From Tetmemena sp. SeJ-2015 (taxonomy: Eukaryota > Ciliophora > Spirotrichea > Sporadotrichida > Oxytrichidae), in assembly GCA_027382625.1 (NCBI GenBank), contig JAJKFJ010021208.1:1-64000 (forward strand): a stretch of 64,000 bases of DNA, given 5' to 3'. Below are positions 11,395 to 20,854 of this stretch, one piece after another. The first letter of the stretch is position 1. Every line of letters begins with the position of its first letter. A model generated the notes under the pieces. The model saw only the letters and a program-made list of their open reading frames with translations, ran no database searches and had not been told where the DNA came from. Made by a program: the position numbers and the translations under genes.

Positions 11395-12930
11395 TTAAAA
11401 TGATGAACTTATTTGAGGAGGGACCTTTCCTTCGATTGAATACTTTGGTTGAATAGACTTATAGCATAGGATAAAATGATATTGCGGAAGAGGTATAACT
11501 TAAATACAAGGATGACTAACGCCTGCATAACTGATTGCTTCGATCTCAGTGAATGACTCCCACGTGTACCCGGAATCTGAACTTTCATTCGTTCCTTGAG
11601 CCAGCCCTGCTTAGATGACTGCCAGGCATTGAATGTTGTCTCGTCAAGGTATATGACGTGTCGGTCCTCCTAATCCATCGAGCAAGCCGCTTCGAGAATT
11701 CCTGTTGCTTCCTCTGTGCCTTCCACCTTGCTGCGATACGAATAGCCTGTTGCTCTTTACTGGACACCATTGCAGATATAAATCTCTCTCAACCCTAACT
11801 TAGAGAGAATCGGGATTTCATAGGGATGTAATAGCGCTGAGCAAGGCTGAGATGAGCAGTCTTATGCAGTGCTTTGATTTATGTAATGGAGTGCTCCATT
11901 TTGGTGAGATTAACCGCTTCTTACCCTCCTGGATTTGTTCACCACCACTATAAAGCTATTCCTATTCCAACGCTAATCTATCATGTTGACACCTCCTGCT
12001 CTAAAACCTAGTATGTTTGCAACTTGAGGTTAGGTGAGGCGGGGATTTTCATCGGAGTGATGAGACCCAATGCGTAGATAAATGGAGGAGAGCTGCTGTT
12101 TGTAGGTGATTGATTATCGAACTCTCAGCTTCGCAGACCTAGAATTGCGTAAACATTTTGTCTTGGGCTGAAGAAGTCGACTCTCTAGAAGAGGTATTAA
12201 GTTCTCATCTGATTATGTAGTGGCGATGAACAGGTAAGGCTAGATAGGATGCATTTTTAGGATCAATCTATTCGAACTTTCGCTACCTGGAATAATTTAG
12301 TAAATTTGACTCCATTATAGAGCCACCAATTGAGATTTAATAATCATTAATATTAGAATGGTGCCTAATGCAATTGATCCTCTACTATTAGTTTGTAATT
12401 AATTTACAAATTTGAGATTCCATATAAAAGTCACTTTCACTCTATCTACCTGATTAGCATAAAATCTATACTAATAACTAGATTAGCTGAGATGTACATA
12501 GCCGCAATAGGAAAATTCAGTTTGATAAGCATCTTTGACTTAAAATAAAAAAGACCCCGAGAACTCACTAATTGTGTAATTTAGAGTGTAGCTTTTCTTA
12601 TCTTGCTTGAATTGAATCATTAAACTGTTATTCAGAGATTAACTAAAGCCCACAGGAATACTCATACTCTCACTAAAAATATTAAACATAAAGAGTAAGG
12701 TAAGTTCAGCAGAAGACGAAACGGAATAGATTCTGCACTAAACAAATCCAGCTTTAAGGGTTTAATTTACTCCATAGTAAGGAGAGACAACCTTCTCATT
12801 CCAAGTTTAATTTAAGTTTCAGTCTATGGATCATAGAATTTTGTTGGCTGAGAAGATTCATTTTAACTTTAGCCATCTGTATCAGATTAATTGTTATAAT
12901 CTTTTTGCTTAAGTACAGTAAGCTGAAAGG
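11395..12930 (-). CDS. copy B MDSs: membrane-proximal ectodomain, split by transposon
   Basis: The ordered pieces include MAKVKMNLLSQQ-type sequence around 12850-12900. Next comes EKVVSPYYGVNQTLKAGFVQ (about 12725-12800), preceded by an 11 bp IES. Then come ESMSIPVGFSQSLNNSLM and FKQDKKSYTLNYTISEFSG (12485-12680), VDKLKV-type sequence (12398-12460) and KSIQPKYSIEGKVPPQ (11395-11455). The last two are contiguous in C but separated here by the 927 bp element at 11462-12388. Several Gln codons are UAA. The fold is predicted beta-rich and extracellular. Confidence 0.68.
11462..12388 (-). mobile_element. Tc1/IS630-type transposon inserted at TA
   Basis: This 927 bp element interrupts copy B relative to C, D and E. 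TA is duplicated at 11460-11461 and 12389-12390, as expected for the Tc1/mariner/IS630 superfamily. The ends are imperfect inverted repeats sharing AG-x-A-x-AGGAT. It carries a degraded transposase on the minus strand and is absent at the same site in the other copies. Confidence 0.8.
11530..12075 (-). pseudogene. degraded IS630/Tc1-family DDE transposase
   Basis: The catalytic-core strand HVIYLDETTFNAWQ, with its aspartate, is followed by KQGWLKERMKVQIPGTRG (about 11560-11660). This is the second-Asp region typical of IS630/Tc1 transposases, including the telomere-bearing-element transposases of Oxytricha as I recall them. Upstream, near 12005-12050, RLTQPQVANILGFRAGG fits a helix-turn-helix. 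The two lie in different frames and the interval between them is frameshifted. The downstream acidic catalytic residue is missing because the element ends early. It is a relic, not an active gene. Confidence 0.78.
12803..12813. other. 11 bp IES, pointer AAGTTT (copy B)
   Basis: AAGTTT occurs at 12803-12808 and 12814-12819. Deleting 11 bp joins DPQTET to WNEKVVSPYYG in one frame; otherwise UGA follows at once. The same IES is present in C, D and E. Confidence 0.8.
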
Positions 12931-13020
12931 GTTTTATATAATACTTGAGAATTTAATCGGTAATTTTTCACAAATATAACTCATTCTTGCTGAATTTTAA
13001 TAAGGTTTGAAATATTTAAG

Positions 13021-13434
13021 TTATAATTTCGTAACGATTAAATAATGGAGTCGTATTCGATCATTCCTTCCACATTTATATTTAAAATAAAACGCAAATT
13101 TATAGAGTTGGTATGGAATATCACAAGCTCCAGCTTCGACTGCGGCTCTCAGCCGCTATCCTCCGCACCTCTCCAGCTTCAGACAAGGGAGCTGCCGCTC
13201 CAAGGATCCTTTGCCATATTTAGCTCTCTCCTCGCTAAGTCCGAGAGACCTCACCAAAGTCAGTAAAAGAGTCGAGCCATCAGCAAGGTGGAGAGCTACC
13301 ATAAATAGGGCCTAGTGTTGAAGTCGAGGCAAAGCCTGCTTTTTCCAACTCTATAAAATTGCGTATTTTTTAATAGAGATGTGGAATGAATGATCGAGTT
13401 CGACTCCATTGTTTATATCGTTAACGAAATTATA
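13021..13434. mobile_element. inverted-repeat element with GC-rich core
   Basis: The ends ATAATTTCGT(T)AACGAT and AATGGAGTCG are repeated inverted, giving arms of about 95 bp (13021-13115 and 13345-13434). The core of about 220 bp is GC-rich and CT-biased (CCAGCTTCGACTGCGG, CTCCAGCTTC). The element lies in the IES between two B segments, a gap of about 600 bp that is only some 30 bp in E. Confidence 0.68.
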
Positions 13435-13526
13435 TCTTAAATATTTCAAAAATCAAAAAATTCAGCAATAATGAGTATTATATTAAAAAAATTATTTATT
13501 AAATTCTCTTGTATATTTATTTTATA

Positions 13527-14075
13527 ATAAAAGGAGTATTTGGTGCTCAATGATACATCATCTATCTCTTGAATTAGTATTTGTACTCTGAATTAGCCTT
13601 ATAATTATAGACTTGGAGAGAATAAGATCTGATCCGATGATTTATCTTAATATTTATATATTGACACTTTGACAAAGCCTGCCATGCCTTAGCTGATCAA
13701 AGTTACTTGACATTTTTCGTTTTAAGCATCCTTTAAAATAAGTTTAATAGATATTTAGAATATATTATCCATTATTGAAGGTAGCTAGTATTTGCTACTT
13801 GCCCCTGCAATGATGACTTGATCTGTGAGAGTACTCTAAAAGTAAGGTGGAATCTTTGAGACTGCATAAGTAATATTTATACTCAGTGAGAAATCTTTAA
13901 TTGCAATTAGATAAAAAGATAGACAAGATATATTTTAATGCTCCAATAATATTAGGGTCATTTTTGTCAGCGTAAGTAAGCTGTATGCCTATCAAGATAA
14001 ATATATATTTCAATCAAAAGAAGGCCCACATCCTATTTTTTCATCTAAAAATATTCAATGCTTCCGGCCATTGAT
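13527..14075 (-). CDS. copy B MDSs: Cadg module, C-terminal half
   Basis: The 13527-13735 part reads VSIYKYQDKSSDQILFSPSL, then QLQGQFRVQILIQEIDDVS, then LSTKYSF, with five UAA read as Gln. The 13775-13910 part matches copy D's PYF-x-SPL-x-DQ-x-I-x-AG pattern, a signature of dystroglycan-type cadherin-like domains. A short part at about 13960-14075 completes a beta-strand segment. All are collinear with C, D and E. Confidence 0.65.
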
Positions 14076-14091
14076 CGTTAAAAATATCATA

Positions 14092-14399
14092 GTTTCACCC
14101 CTAAATTCCTATTATTTGGTAGAATCCATTTTACTGATATTATGAAACTTAACTCTTGTTTAATTAGCTAATTCAATTAATGGATTAAGATTCTTAAAGC
14201 GGAATTCTGTACGCGAGGAAGATCCTATAATTTTTTAAATAACAATAAAGTAAAATTACCTTTGTTTATAAAGTGCAATATTTTTGCTATAAGGGGCGAT
14301 TTCAGAAACAACAAAGAGGATGGCAGACTTGAAGCTAGTCCTACAAGTAGAGCTCTTACAGAAGAAAAATCAGAAACTTTTACGAAATAAGGGCTGAAA
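14092..14399. mobile_element. R1 family element, copy 2
   Basis: It starts GTTTCACCCCTAAATT and ends AATAAGGGCTGAAA, inverted relatives of the ends of R1 copy 1. It shares GTAGAGCTCTTACAG and AATAAAGTAAAATTACCT with that copy. It accounts for most of the enlarged IES here (about 410 bp versus about 45 bp in copy D). Confidence 0.65.
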
Positions 14400-14499
14400 G
14401 GATAATATATAAGCGAAAGTTAATTAATACATTTGAAAGATTCATTTTATTTTAGTTAAAAATATTAAAAAATAGAAGAGCAATTTAAATTTGATAGAG

Positions 14500-15065
14500 T
14501 AAGACCAGATGGTAAAGTACCAGTACCATTAAAATGATAATAAAATAAAGGTCGCCTCAATTTTTAAGACTCCACAAGAGGGTAAACTTGAGGATATTTA
14601 ATTCATGAAATCGAATTACAAAGCTGAAGATCCAATTTCATAACTGTAATTTGCATCCTCATTAAGCTAAAGACTTCTTAGGAAGCTCTCAGCGCAGCTT
14701 AATGATTCAAGAGTAAAAGTTATCTCAGAGTTTTATGAGTAGAGGTAGTCAATAATAATAATCACCAATTTTAAAACTAACTACTGCCTTGAAATCGAAA
14801 ATGCCTTCGTCACTGCTCTTAGCAATTTAGGACTTCTAAAAGGATAGAATTATTTATTTTTGAATGTAGTTTGAAGTAAAAGTGGCAGCAAATTCACTTA
14901 TCTACCTGGTTTAATCATTTATATCAAACACAGATACAGCTATAGTAAGTGAGTCAGAGCAATAGGCTATTGCATAACTAGCTAGGTCTATTGTGAAATC
15001 ATCATATTTGTAGTAAGTTAAAGTCTGATTCGCATCTTTTCTCGGTAAACTGCGAACAGAGAGCA
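14500..15065 (-). CDS. copy B MDSs: beta-rich ectodomain (LASYAISYCSDS region)
   Basis: The segment is homologous to 41210-41775 of copy D, where it reads IDLASYAISYCSDSLTITIS, SEFAATFSSNY, NEAGIFNFKAVVKFSIGDY and LWLNEDADYNYVIGSSAL. In B the motifs AISYCSDS (near 14960) and LAFNLE/EDAxY (near 14640) are present. One 13 bp IES (14749-14761) interrupts it. It is probably part of the extracellular domain next to the Cadg module. Confidence 0.62.
14749..14761. other. 13 bp IES, pointer TCA (copy B)
   Basis: TCA lies at 14749-14751 and 14762-14764. Removal joins IGD to YLYS on the minus strand and avoids the in-frame UGA. It is shared by all full copies; C has one extra base inside it. Confidence 0.75.
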
Positions 15066-15369
15066 GTCCATTAAAAGAATAATTCAAAATAATAAATTGA
15101 ATAATTATTTACTTATTAGATTGGTGTTAAAAATAATTATAGATGTAATCTAAAAAGTTTGAACTCTTATTATATCTTTTATTTTCTCATATTGATCCAG
15201 CAACATCAACTTTAATTCAATTTTGGGCAAAAGTCTATCTATTTCCAGAAATTTTTCAAATTAATTAAAGCAAATATAGATAGATAAGCTATAGTAGAAA
15301 CACTGCGATTCGAATATATATTAGTTTCCTATCCTCAATTTCATTTATGATATTGCAATATCAGTTACC

Positions 15370-15730
15370 ATTTGACTGGTATTTTAAATAAAGAAATTGT
15401 CTTAAATCCTCGAGCGAGATAATATCTTGAGCACTTTCTTGAGTAGTGTATTCTTATTGGCTAGTTGGATTGTATATGGTTTACAATACTTAAATATCTG
15501 TAGGGTTAAAGATAGATATATCAAAGGTCTCATAAAAGTAGTAGAAAGAAAATTTAATTAAAAAAAGCAATAAATATTTAAATGATGGCGAAGTAGAATC
15601 GTAGTAAGCGTAATCTGTCATTTCAGAGACTGTATCACTGCTAATAAAGGACATTGTTCTGTAGAAGGGATATGTCTATCAATAATTAAATGCATTGAAT
15701 ATCTTACTGATTATCCGATAATATAATCCA
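15370..15730 (-). CDS. copy B MDSs: ectodomain segment (FTTLESATNFN homologue)
   Basis: It matches copy D 42060-42390 (DFTTLESATNFNSLQDLRQY, SYMPEFDTADFNPTDFSGIQ and NSFIGSNSIDEQIDAS). It contains short serine/threonine-rich stretches and is probably extracellular. Boundaries are approximate because pointers here were not resolved. Confidence 0.5.
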
Positions 15731-16010
15731 TAATTTTTTCTAAATGAAATACTGGTAATTATACTGCGAACTTAAATTTCTGAGACATTTATCCGAATTT
15801 AATAAATAAACTATTCCATTAAATTAAAAATTTATCTCTACGATTTAATATCATAATGAATTTTTTAGTTTTCTCTTTATAGAATTTAAAACTATAAGAG
15901 TTCTTAATTATCTAAATTAACTTAATCTTAAATTACTTATATATTTTTTGTCCTCGACTAGTAAGTTAGCATTTAATCTAAATCCCTATGATCTACCAAA
16001 GCAACATAAG

Positions 16011-16751
16011 ATGTCTTCCTCAACTAAACCTAAATCAACGTGCTTGGTTTTTGAAATAGGATTATTGAGAAAATCAGTGAATAAGTTCAATTTTATTCAA
16101 ATAGATCCTTACTGCTTAACAGCCATTTAACTTGATTATTTCGATAATCGGGTTGCATAAGCGGCCTTTCTTAATTCAAATACAGTATAAGAGGTCTCCC
16201 CTAGAAATAAAGTACTTATTGAAAACCAACTTGACTCTTCCACTTTTAGATTTAGCAGCACCTCTCCGCTCTTAACTAGCCTGCACTCCATTCTGCTTTA
16301 TTATCCCACTTTCTTCAGTTACTCCACCCTTCTCACCTTGCTTTCAAATCTTCGTATTTTGGGACATAGATGGCTTTCTGAGGATGTTTTACCGATGCGT
16401 CAAGGACCACGCCTAAGGATCTGCAGTTTTCCATTGTCACTCGCTTTCCAATTGCATTCTATAATGTAGTTTGTCAAAGCCTTAGAATGGTTCAAGAATG
16501 AAGCCATCTTCATTCTAACTCTAAATTCCTAAGTGCTTTAATACACCTCGCCAATTCGCACCACATCTACCTCGCCAATTCGCACCACATCTACCTCGCC
16601 AATTCGCACCACATCTGCCTCGCCTATTCGCACCAATTAATTCGAGCATTTGAGAACTTAAAATTCCAAGAAGAGCTGCACTTGCCAGTATAGCACCTAT
16701 TACTATGGTATCTGCTCCTCTAATGTGCCTAGATTTTTGGTGCCATCATGA
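16011..16751 (+). CDS. nested ciliate-code ORF, 246 aa, unknown
   Basis: ATG at 16011 to UGA at 16749 is open with UAA/UAG as Gln; the frame is open further upstream to at least 15897. The peptide begins MSSSTKPKSTCLVFEIGLLR and later has a hydrophobic stretch LLYYPTFFSYSTLLTLL. It then has an octapeptide repeat SPIRTTST encoded by the 24 bp repeat at 16545-16635. A frame change near 16735 leads into another open stretch (CHHESCPKIYMYELSQLDLL), and a third runs to about 17145. It lies opposite to the host gene in a B-specific IES. It could be a separate gene cut by IESs, a decayed transposon gene, or a chance ORF. Confidence 0.3.
16545..16635. repeat. 24 bp tandem repeat, 3.8 units
   Basis: The unit ACCTCGCCAATTCGCACCAC plus ATCT is repeated with only two substitutions in the last unit. 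It is a multiple of three and in frame with the nested ORF, where it encodes SPIRTTST. It is too short and regular for a CRISPR array. Confidence 0.9.
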
Positions 16752-17194
16752 ATCTTGTCCAAAGATCTATATGTATGAACTAAGCCAACTTGATTTATTA
16801 CCTCAACGCGGAGATATTTATAAATACAGCTGTTTCATGTTCACGAGGCTTGCATTGAGGCAAGTCCACCCTGCTCCACGGTGAACAAAGCAATGCGTGA
16901 GATCGGCTCCATGAACTGGCAGTCAAAATGATAATGCCTTAGTACATGCGAAAGCAAATGTATTCGAAGAGCGTGACCAAGACATCTGTTTCTAAAAGCG
17001 GCCTCTTAGAACGAGATATAGATTTTTGTCTGATTCGAAAACGACTTCCATTCTTGTACTAGATTAATAAAACCCAAATTTTAATTACGTAAATACTAAA
17101 TAACCAGCTGTTAATTTAAGCATTTTTACAATTTTTAACATCACCTTGATTTTCTCAATATTAATTATATTCCTTACATTTTACTTTACTTTAC

Positions 17195-17490
17195 TTTAAA
17201 ATCTATGATTGGTAAAATAATAAAGAGGAGCTGCAACAAATTTACCCCTGATAAATATATATTTATGACAATCTTCTGTAATCAACTTTTTAGCGCTTCT
17301 GAGTTTCGAAATATTTCGATATCTACTTTCTCATCAACCTTTTATTCTTATCTGTGTCACAAATAACTCTGTACTGAGTGCCCCCTCAAAAATTGTAAAA
17401 AGTAAATTCCTATAATATAATGCTGAATCGAATGGTGCAAGAATTATTAAAATCTGAGTAACATTATCTGCCAGTAATTTAATCCAATTT
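17195..17490 (+). repeat. R2 dispersed repeat, copy 1
   Basis: It is similar to 34160-34480 over about 300 bp. Both have GATTGGT-AAAATAATAAA, then GAG-x-TGCAA, then CTCTxTACTGAG, then GAATGGTG. Copy 1 has lost the ORF present in copy 2. It lies in the IES between two B segments. Confidence 0.5.
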
Positions 17491-17549
17491 AATTAAAATA
17501 CTTACAAAAATTATTGTCTTTTTTATTAAATTCTTCGTGTTATAAAAGG

Positions 17550-18455
17550 TATATACTTTTGTATTCTAGCTCATAAAATCTAGGAAAATACATTATAGAG
17601 GTACTTTCAACTTCAAACGTTGTAGCCACGTCAGAATTAAAGTAATCAATTGAGGTTAGAGTAATGAATTCTACTGAGATTTCATAATAATATGGACTAT
17701 GGTACTCATAGAAAAATAGATACTATTAACTCTATGAAATATACTTTGCCCCGAGGCACTTAAGAGATATATCTTCATCAAAAATCTGAGCATCTTTATT
17801 ACTGAATTAAATAAATATAAGTTTCAAAAAATTAAGCAGAGTCTGTCTCTGATTAAAAATAAAAATTATGCAAAATAATTGCATAATGAAACCCATAGTT
17901 GTTCCTTATTCATTTGAGTAGCACATAATGATGACGCTATTATCCTTATCCTCAGAAATACTCTTTATTGAGACAGAATTATCCAAGAAAGTTTAAAAAG
18001 AGGTACTCTAATAGAATTTAAACATAATTAAAATCTGAGATTATTGAAAATAATAAGTTGTTAATATGATGATCAGTTAATTTTATAAAACACCCTTAAG
18101 CTGCAGAATAATTGATAACTTATATAATTGATAAGATTTTATTCTTATGGTTCTTCATAATTCATATTTACATAGATATAGTGATCAAAGTATTCATAAT
18201 TCAAAATATTAATGATAATGATTTAAGTTCTTACAAATTTTATACTAAATCAAACTGTAAAATATTTATTGAAATTTAAGAAGCTTTTTTGTCTTCACAA
18301 TTTTCAATTAAATTTCTACATTATAATTCAAATTATATATTTGGTTTTCAAACTATAGTGCCATGACTAGTAGAGAGATCCATTGTTAAAGTACATATCC
18401 ATTCTTAAGTATCGACGATCTGAATTTTAATAGTAGCCTGAAATATTGATTATTA
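17550..18455 (-). CDS. copy B MDSs: YEKxxxGxVTIDFVSL, SLLMCYSNDEG and SLGTIV segments
   Basis: Three segments homologous to E: 17550-17820 (E: QFFYEKHNTATGKVTIDFVS), 17865-18000 (E: NRVLLMCYSNDEGTTMGFI) and 18355-18455. In B the last one reads ATIKIQIVDTQEWICTLTMD, then SHGTIV, with UAA as Gln. Repeated short beta strands with aromatic/Asp turns suggest propeller-like or jelly-roll extracellular modules; the fold is not identified. Confidence 0.58.
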
Positions 18456-18744
18456 TTGGATAAATCACATTAGTAAATGAATAATTTATCTTATTAAAAT
18501 AAGAGCTAAAGAGATAAAGAGTACATGATTAACTTAATATATTTTGGTAATTTAATTATTTTTGCTTAATATGGAGCAAATAAGAAGACGAAAATAGTGA
18601 AGGTAAATATTGAAAGAAAGACTGGGAAAAAATATTGTTCAACTATAAGTTTTTTATTTCACGAAGTATACTTTTGCAAATCTAAATTCCCTTTAATTCA
18701 AGCTTCTATAAACTGAGCAAGAATAGTTATTAGATAGAATTATA

Positions 18745-19135
18745 TTTGTCATTTAATAAATCAAACTTGCTATCAACTAATGCAATTTCTCCAATATTAA
18801 ATTTTATACTTTTATAAACATAGACAAAACTGTTTTGATTTAAGTCATAATTCTGTGCACTTGTCCCGCATACTGAATTCATGTCCACTATATTGCAATT
18901 GTACTTCCACACAAAGTCAAGAGAAAAATCTGAATAGACAAATTTTATGACCATGTAATCTTGATCTCCGTTATTTATATTATGCAATACTAGATATTTA
19001 TGGAAACGAAGGGATTTGAAGTTTCTCCTCCATTTATACCGACTCTGTTATTAGTGGCCGAATAGAAATTTATTCTGACAGCTTTCAAAATACTCCCATC
19101 TTTAAATAAATAATCTGTTGCGCTTATATCAGCAA
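18745..19135 (-). CDS. copy B MDS: NSVCGTSAQNYDLNQNSFVY segment, frameshifted
   Basis: It reads DFSLDFVWKYNCNIVDMNSV, then CGTSAQNYDLNQNSFVYVYK in one frame, and GINGGETSNPFVSI and KDGSILKAVRINFYSAT in another. Copy C reads through the same region in one frame. B is four bases shorter near 18970-19002, giving a frameshift. The paired cysteines (YNC and SVC) are conserved in C. Confidence 0.65.
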
Positions 19136-19439
19136 GAACAGTAAAGGTAGAATATTAAAACATAGTGTTTTGTTGGTAAAATTAGTCAATAAAAATTAAT
19201 AAAATATTAATCTAAAATTATAGAAATTGTTAACTAAGAATATATTGAGCTTTTTTAAAGAATTTTATTTTAAAATAAAGAAAATACTAATTGAGTATTG
19301 AGATTATTTTGAAATTGCAGTAATGTATATGAACTCTTAATTCTAAAACTGTCAAATTTGTTTTAAATTAGGAACTTAAACTAGTTTATATAATTAAAAT
19401 ACTTAATCTGTTTGGAAGGCCACTATAATTTAGAATTTA

Positions 19440-19620
19440 ATTAAAGCTCAATGATTGGATAAAATAATTAAAAGAGGGGTTGCAATTTCGTGTAAGATAA
19501 ATTATTGGCCTTTATCGTGATAAGTAGCTTATTCTAAATTAAATTTAAAAAGAATTTCTTCTTGAATTATTTTTATAACACCCATCTGCATGGAGATGTT
19601 AAACGCACAATTTCCTAATT
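19440..19620 (+). repeat. R2 repeat, partial copy
   Basis: It shares ATGATTGGATAAAATAAT, GGGGTTGCAA and AGAATTTCTTCTT with R2 copies 1 and 2. It lies within the 19.15-19.8 kb IES of copy B, where nothing else is seen. Confidence 0.35.
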
Positions 19621-19814
19621 TTATAATCTTTTTTCTGTACAAGCAATAGAGTTTAAAATTCTCAGTTTAAAATTGGTCACAAACCTGCAAGCATAAAAAT
19701 GCTCTAAGAATTTAATGATGTTTTAATTTTTAATTTTAGCCTCATCAATTGCTAGCCCTTCAATTAATTTTAATTTCCATTAAGTAATTCGATTATCCAT
19801 TTAATTTTTATGCA

Positions 19815-20024
19815 TATTAAAACGTCTTCTCTAAAGAATAATCCGCTGGTTCTTTGCAAGCCGAAGTCTTATAAAATTAATAAATCGTAATGGGTATAAG
19901 TTTTGACCCATCTAATTCCATTAATGTTATATTCTTTGCTATAGAGCCCTAAAGCCGCCTAATTTATACCATCTTTGATCTACCCTCCAAACACTAGATT
20001 GTCGTAGCTACTTGAGCTACCTAA
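19815..20024 (-). CDS. copy B MDS: GSSSYDNL / FGGQI module
   Basis: A continuous frame reads GSSSYDNLVFGGQIKDGINQ, then AALGLYSKEYNINGIRWVKT, then YTHYD and LQRTSGLFFREDVL. Two Gln are UAG. The module GLYS-x-E/Q-Y, W-V/L-Q/K-T-Y-x-H and R-T-x-GLFxRGDVMF is conserved in all full copies. It is the first extracellular module after the signal peptide region. Confidence 0.75.
19864..19881. other. decayed IES site (pointer AAAT broken to AAGT) in copy B
   Basis: In C, D and E an IES lies here between AAAT repeats. In B one repeat is AAGT (19864-19867) and the other AAAT (19882-19885). The 18 bp between are a multiple of three and read in frame (YDLLILQDFG), so B may retain them as coding sequence. 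Confidence 0.5.
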
Positions 20025-20854
20025 ATATTAAAAAAAAATTTGGGACAAATGTGCGCTACGCTACCTCTTCTTTTTATAGTCAAAATTTATAAAAATAGCT
20101 CTTATAGGTTAAAACGTTAAAAAATAAAAAGATATTGGCCTCTTAAATTTCATTGTGGGTCAAATTTTATGATTTAATATTTTTCCGAAAGTAACTTAAA
20201 ATATATTGACAGTATAATTTACCAATAAAAACTTCGTTATTAATGATGAAGGAAAAGTTAACGGCTAATCTTAAATTTATTTTTCATAATTTATAAATAT
20301 GGTAAGTATTTTTTGTTATTTCTAACTTATTTTAATTTTGGATCGATTATATTTATTTAGAAAGAATCTTCTGCAAGTTTTTTTTCAAAGCTTATAGAAT
20401 AATTTCTCTAGAAATATTTTTTCTCTAACTCTGATTATAGCTCCATAATATCGGTCTGTAATATTTTTTAGAAAGTGTCACTAGTTTATTTACTATCTTT
20501 AGTATTTGTATTAAAATTCTTAGGAAAAAATCAAATGTTTAACTTATCCCTGCTCTCTGTGATTATAAAAAAGAGACACAAACTCTTTTCAAGGAGCTGA
20601 AAATAGAGTTGCGCAAATGTGAATCAGTGTTTAAAGAAAGAATAAAGCCGAAGAAAATAAATGTAGTCATAAAACATAGACTATAAATAGATCATTTATA
20701 AAATCTGAAATCATAAAATTCGACCCTAAAAGTAAATTTAAAGGCCAAAATATCTATTTTTTGGCAATTTTGACAATATGGACAATTTTGTTGAAATATG
20801 GCCATTCAAAGAGGGATGATATATTTCATCTCCCTTAAAATATTAATTTTTAAA
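20021..20854. other. 834 bp IES, pointer CTAA (copy B)
   Basis: CTAA lies at 20021-20024 and 20855-20858. Removal joins YNEL to GSSSYDNL in frame on the minus strand. The orthologous IES is 31 bp in C and 23 bp in D and E, so B has gained about 0.8 kb. The interior is AT-rich and no terminal inverted repeat or gene was recognised. Confidence 0.7.

Noticed and set aside
11585..11770. Minus-strand 61-codon ORF beginning at GTG/ATG in the Tc1-like element
   Set aside because: Its second half is in a different frame from the recognisable transposase motif HVIYLDETTF; only the relic is annotated.
16545..16635. CRISPR-like array
   Set aside because: Units are contiguous 24 bp repeats without spacers, in a eukaryotic nuclear context.
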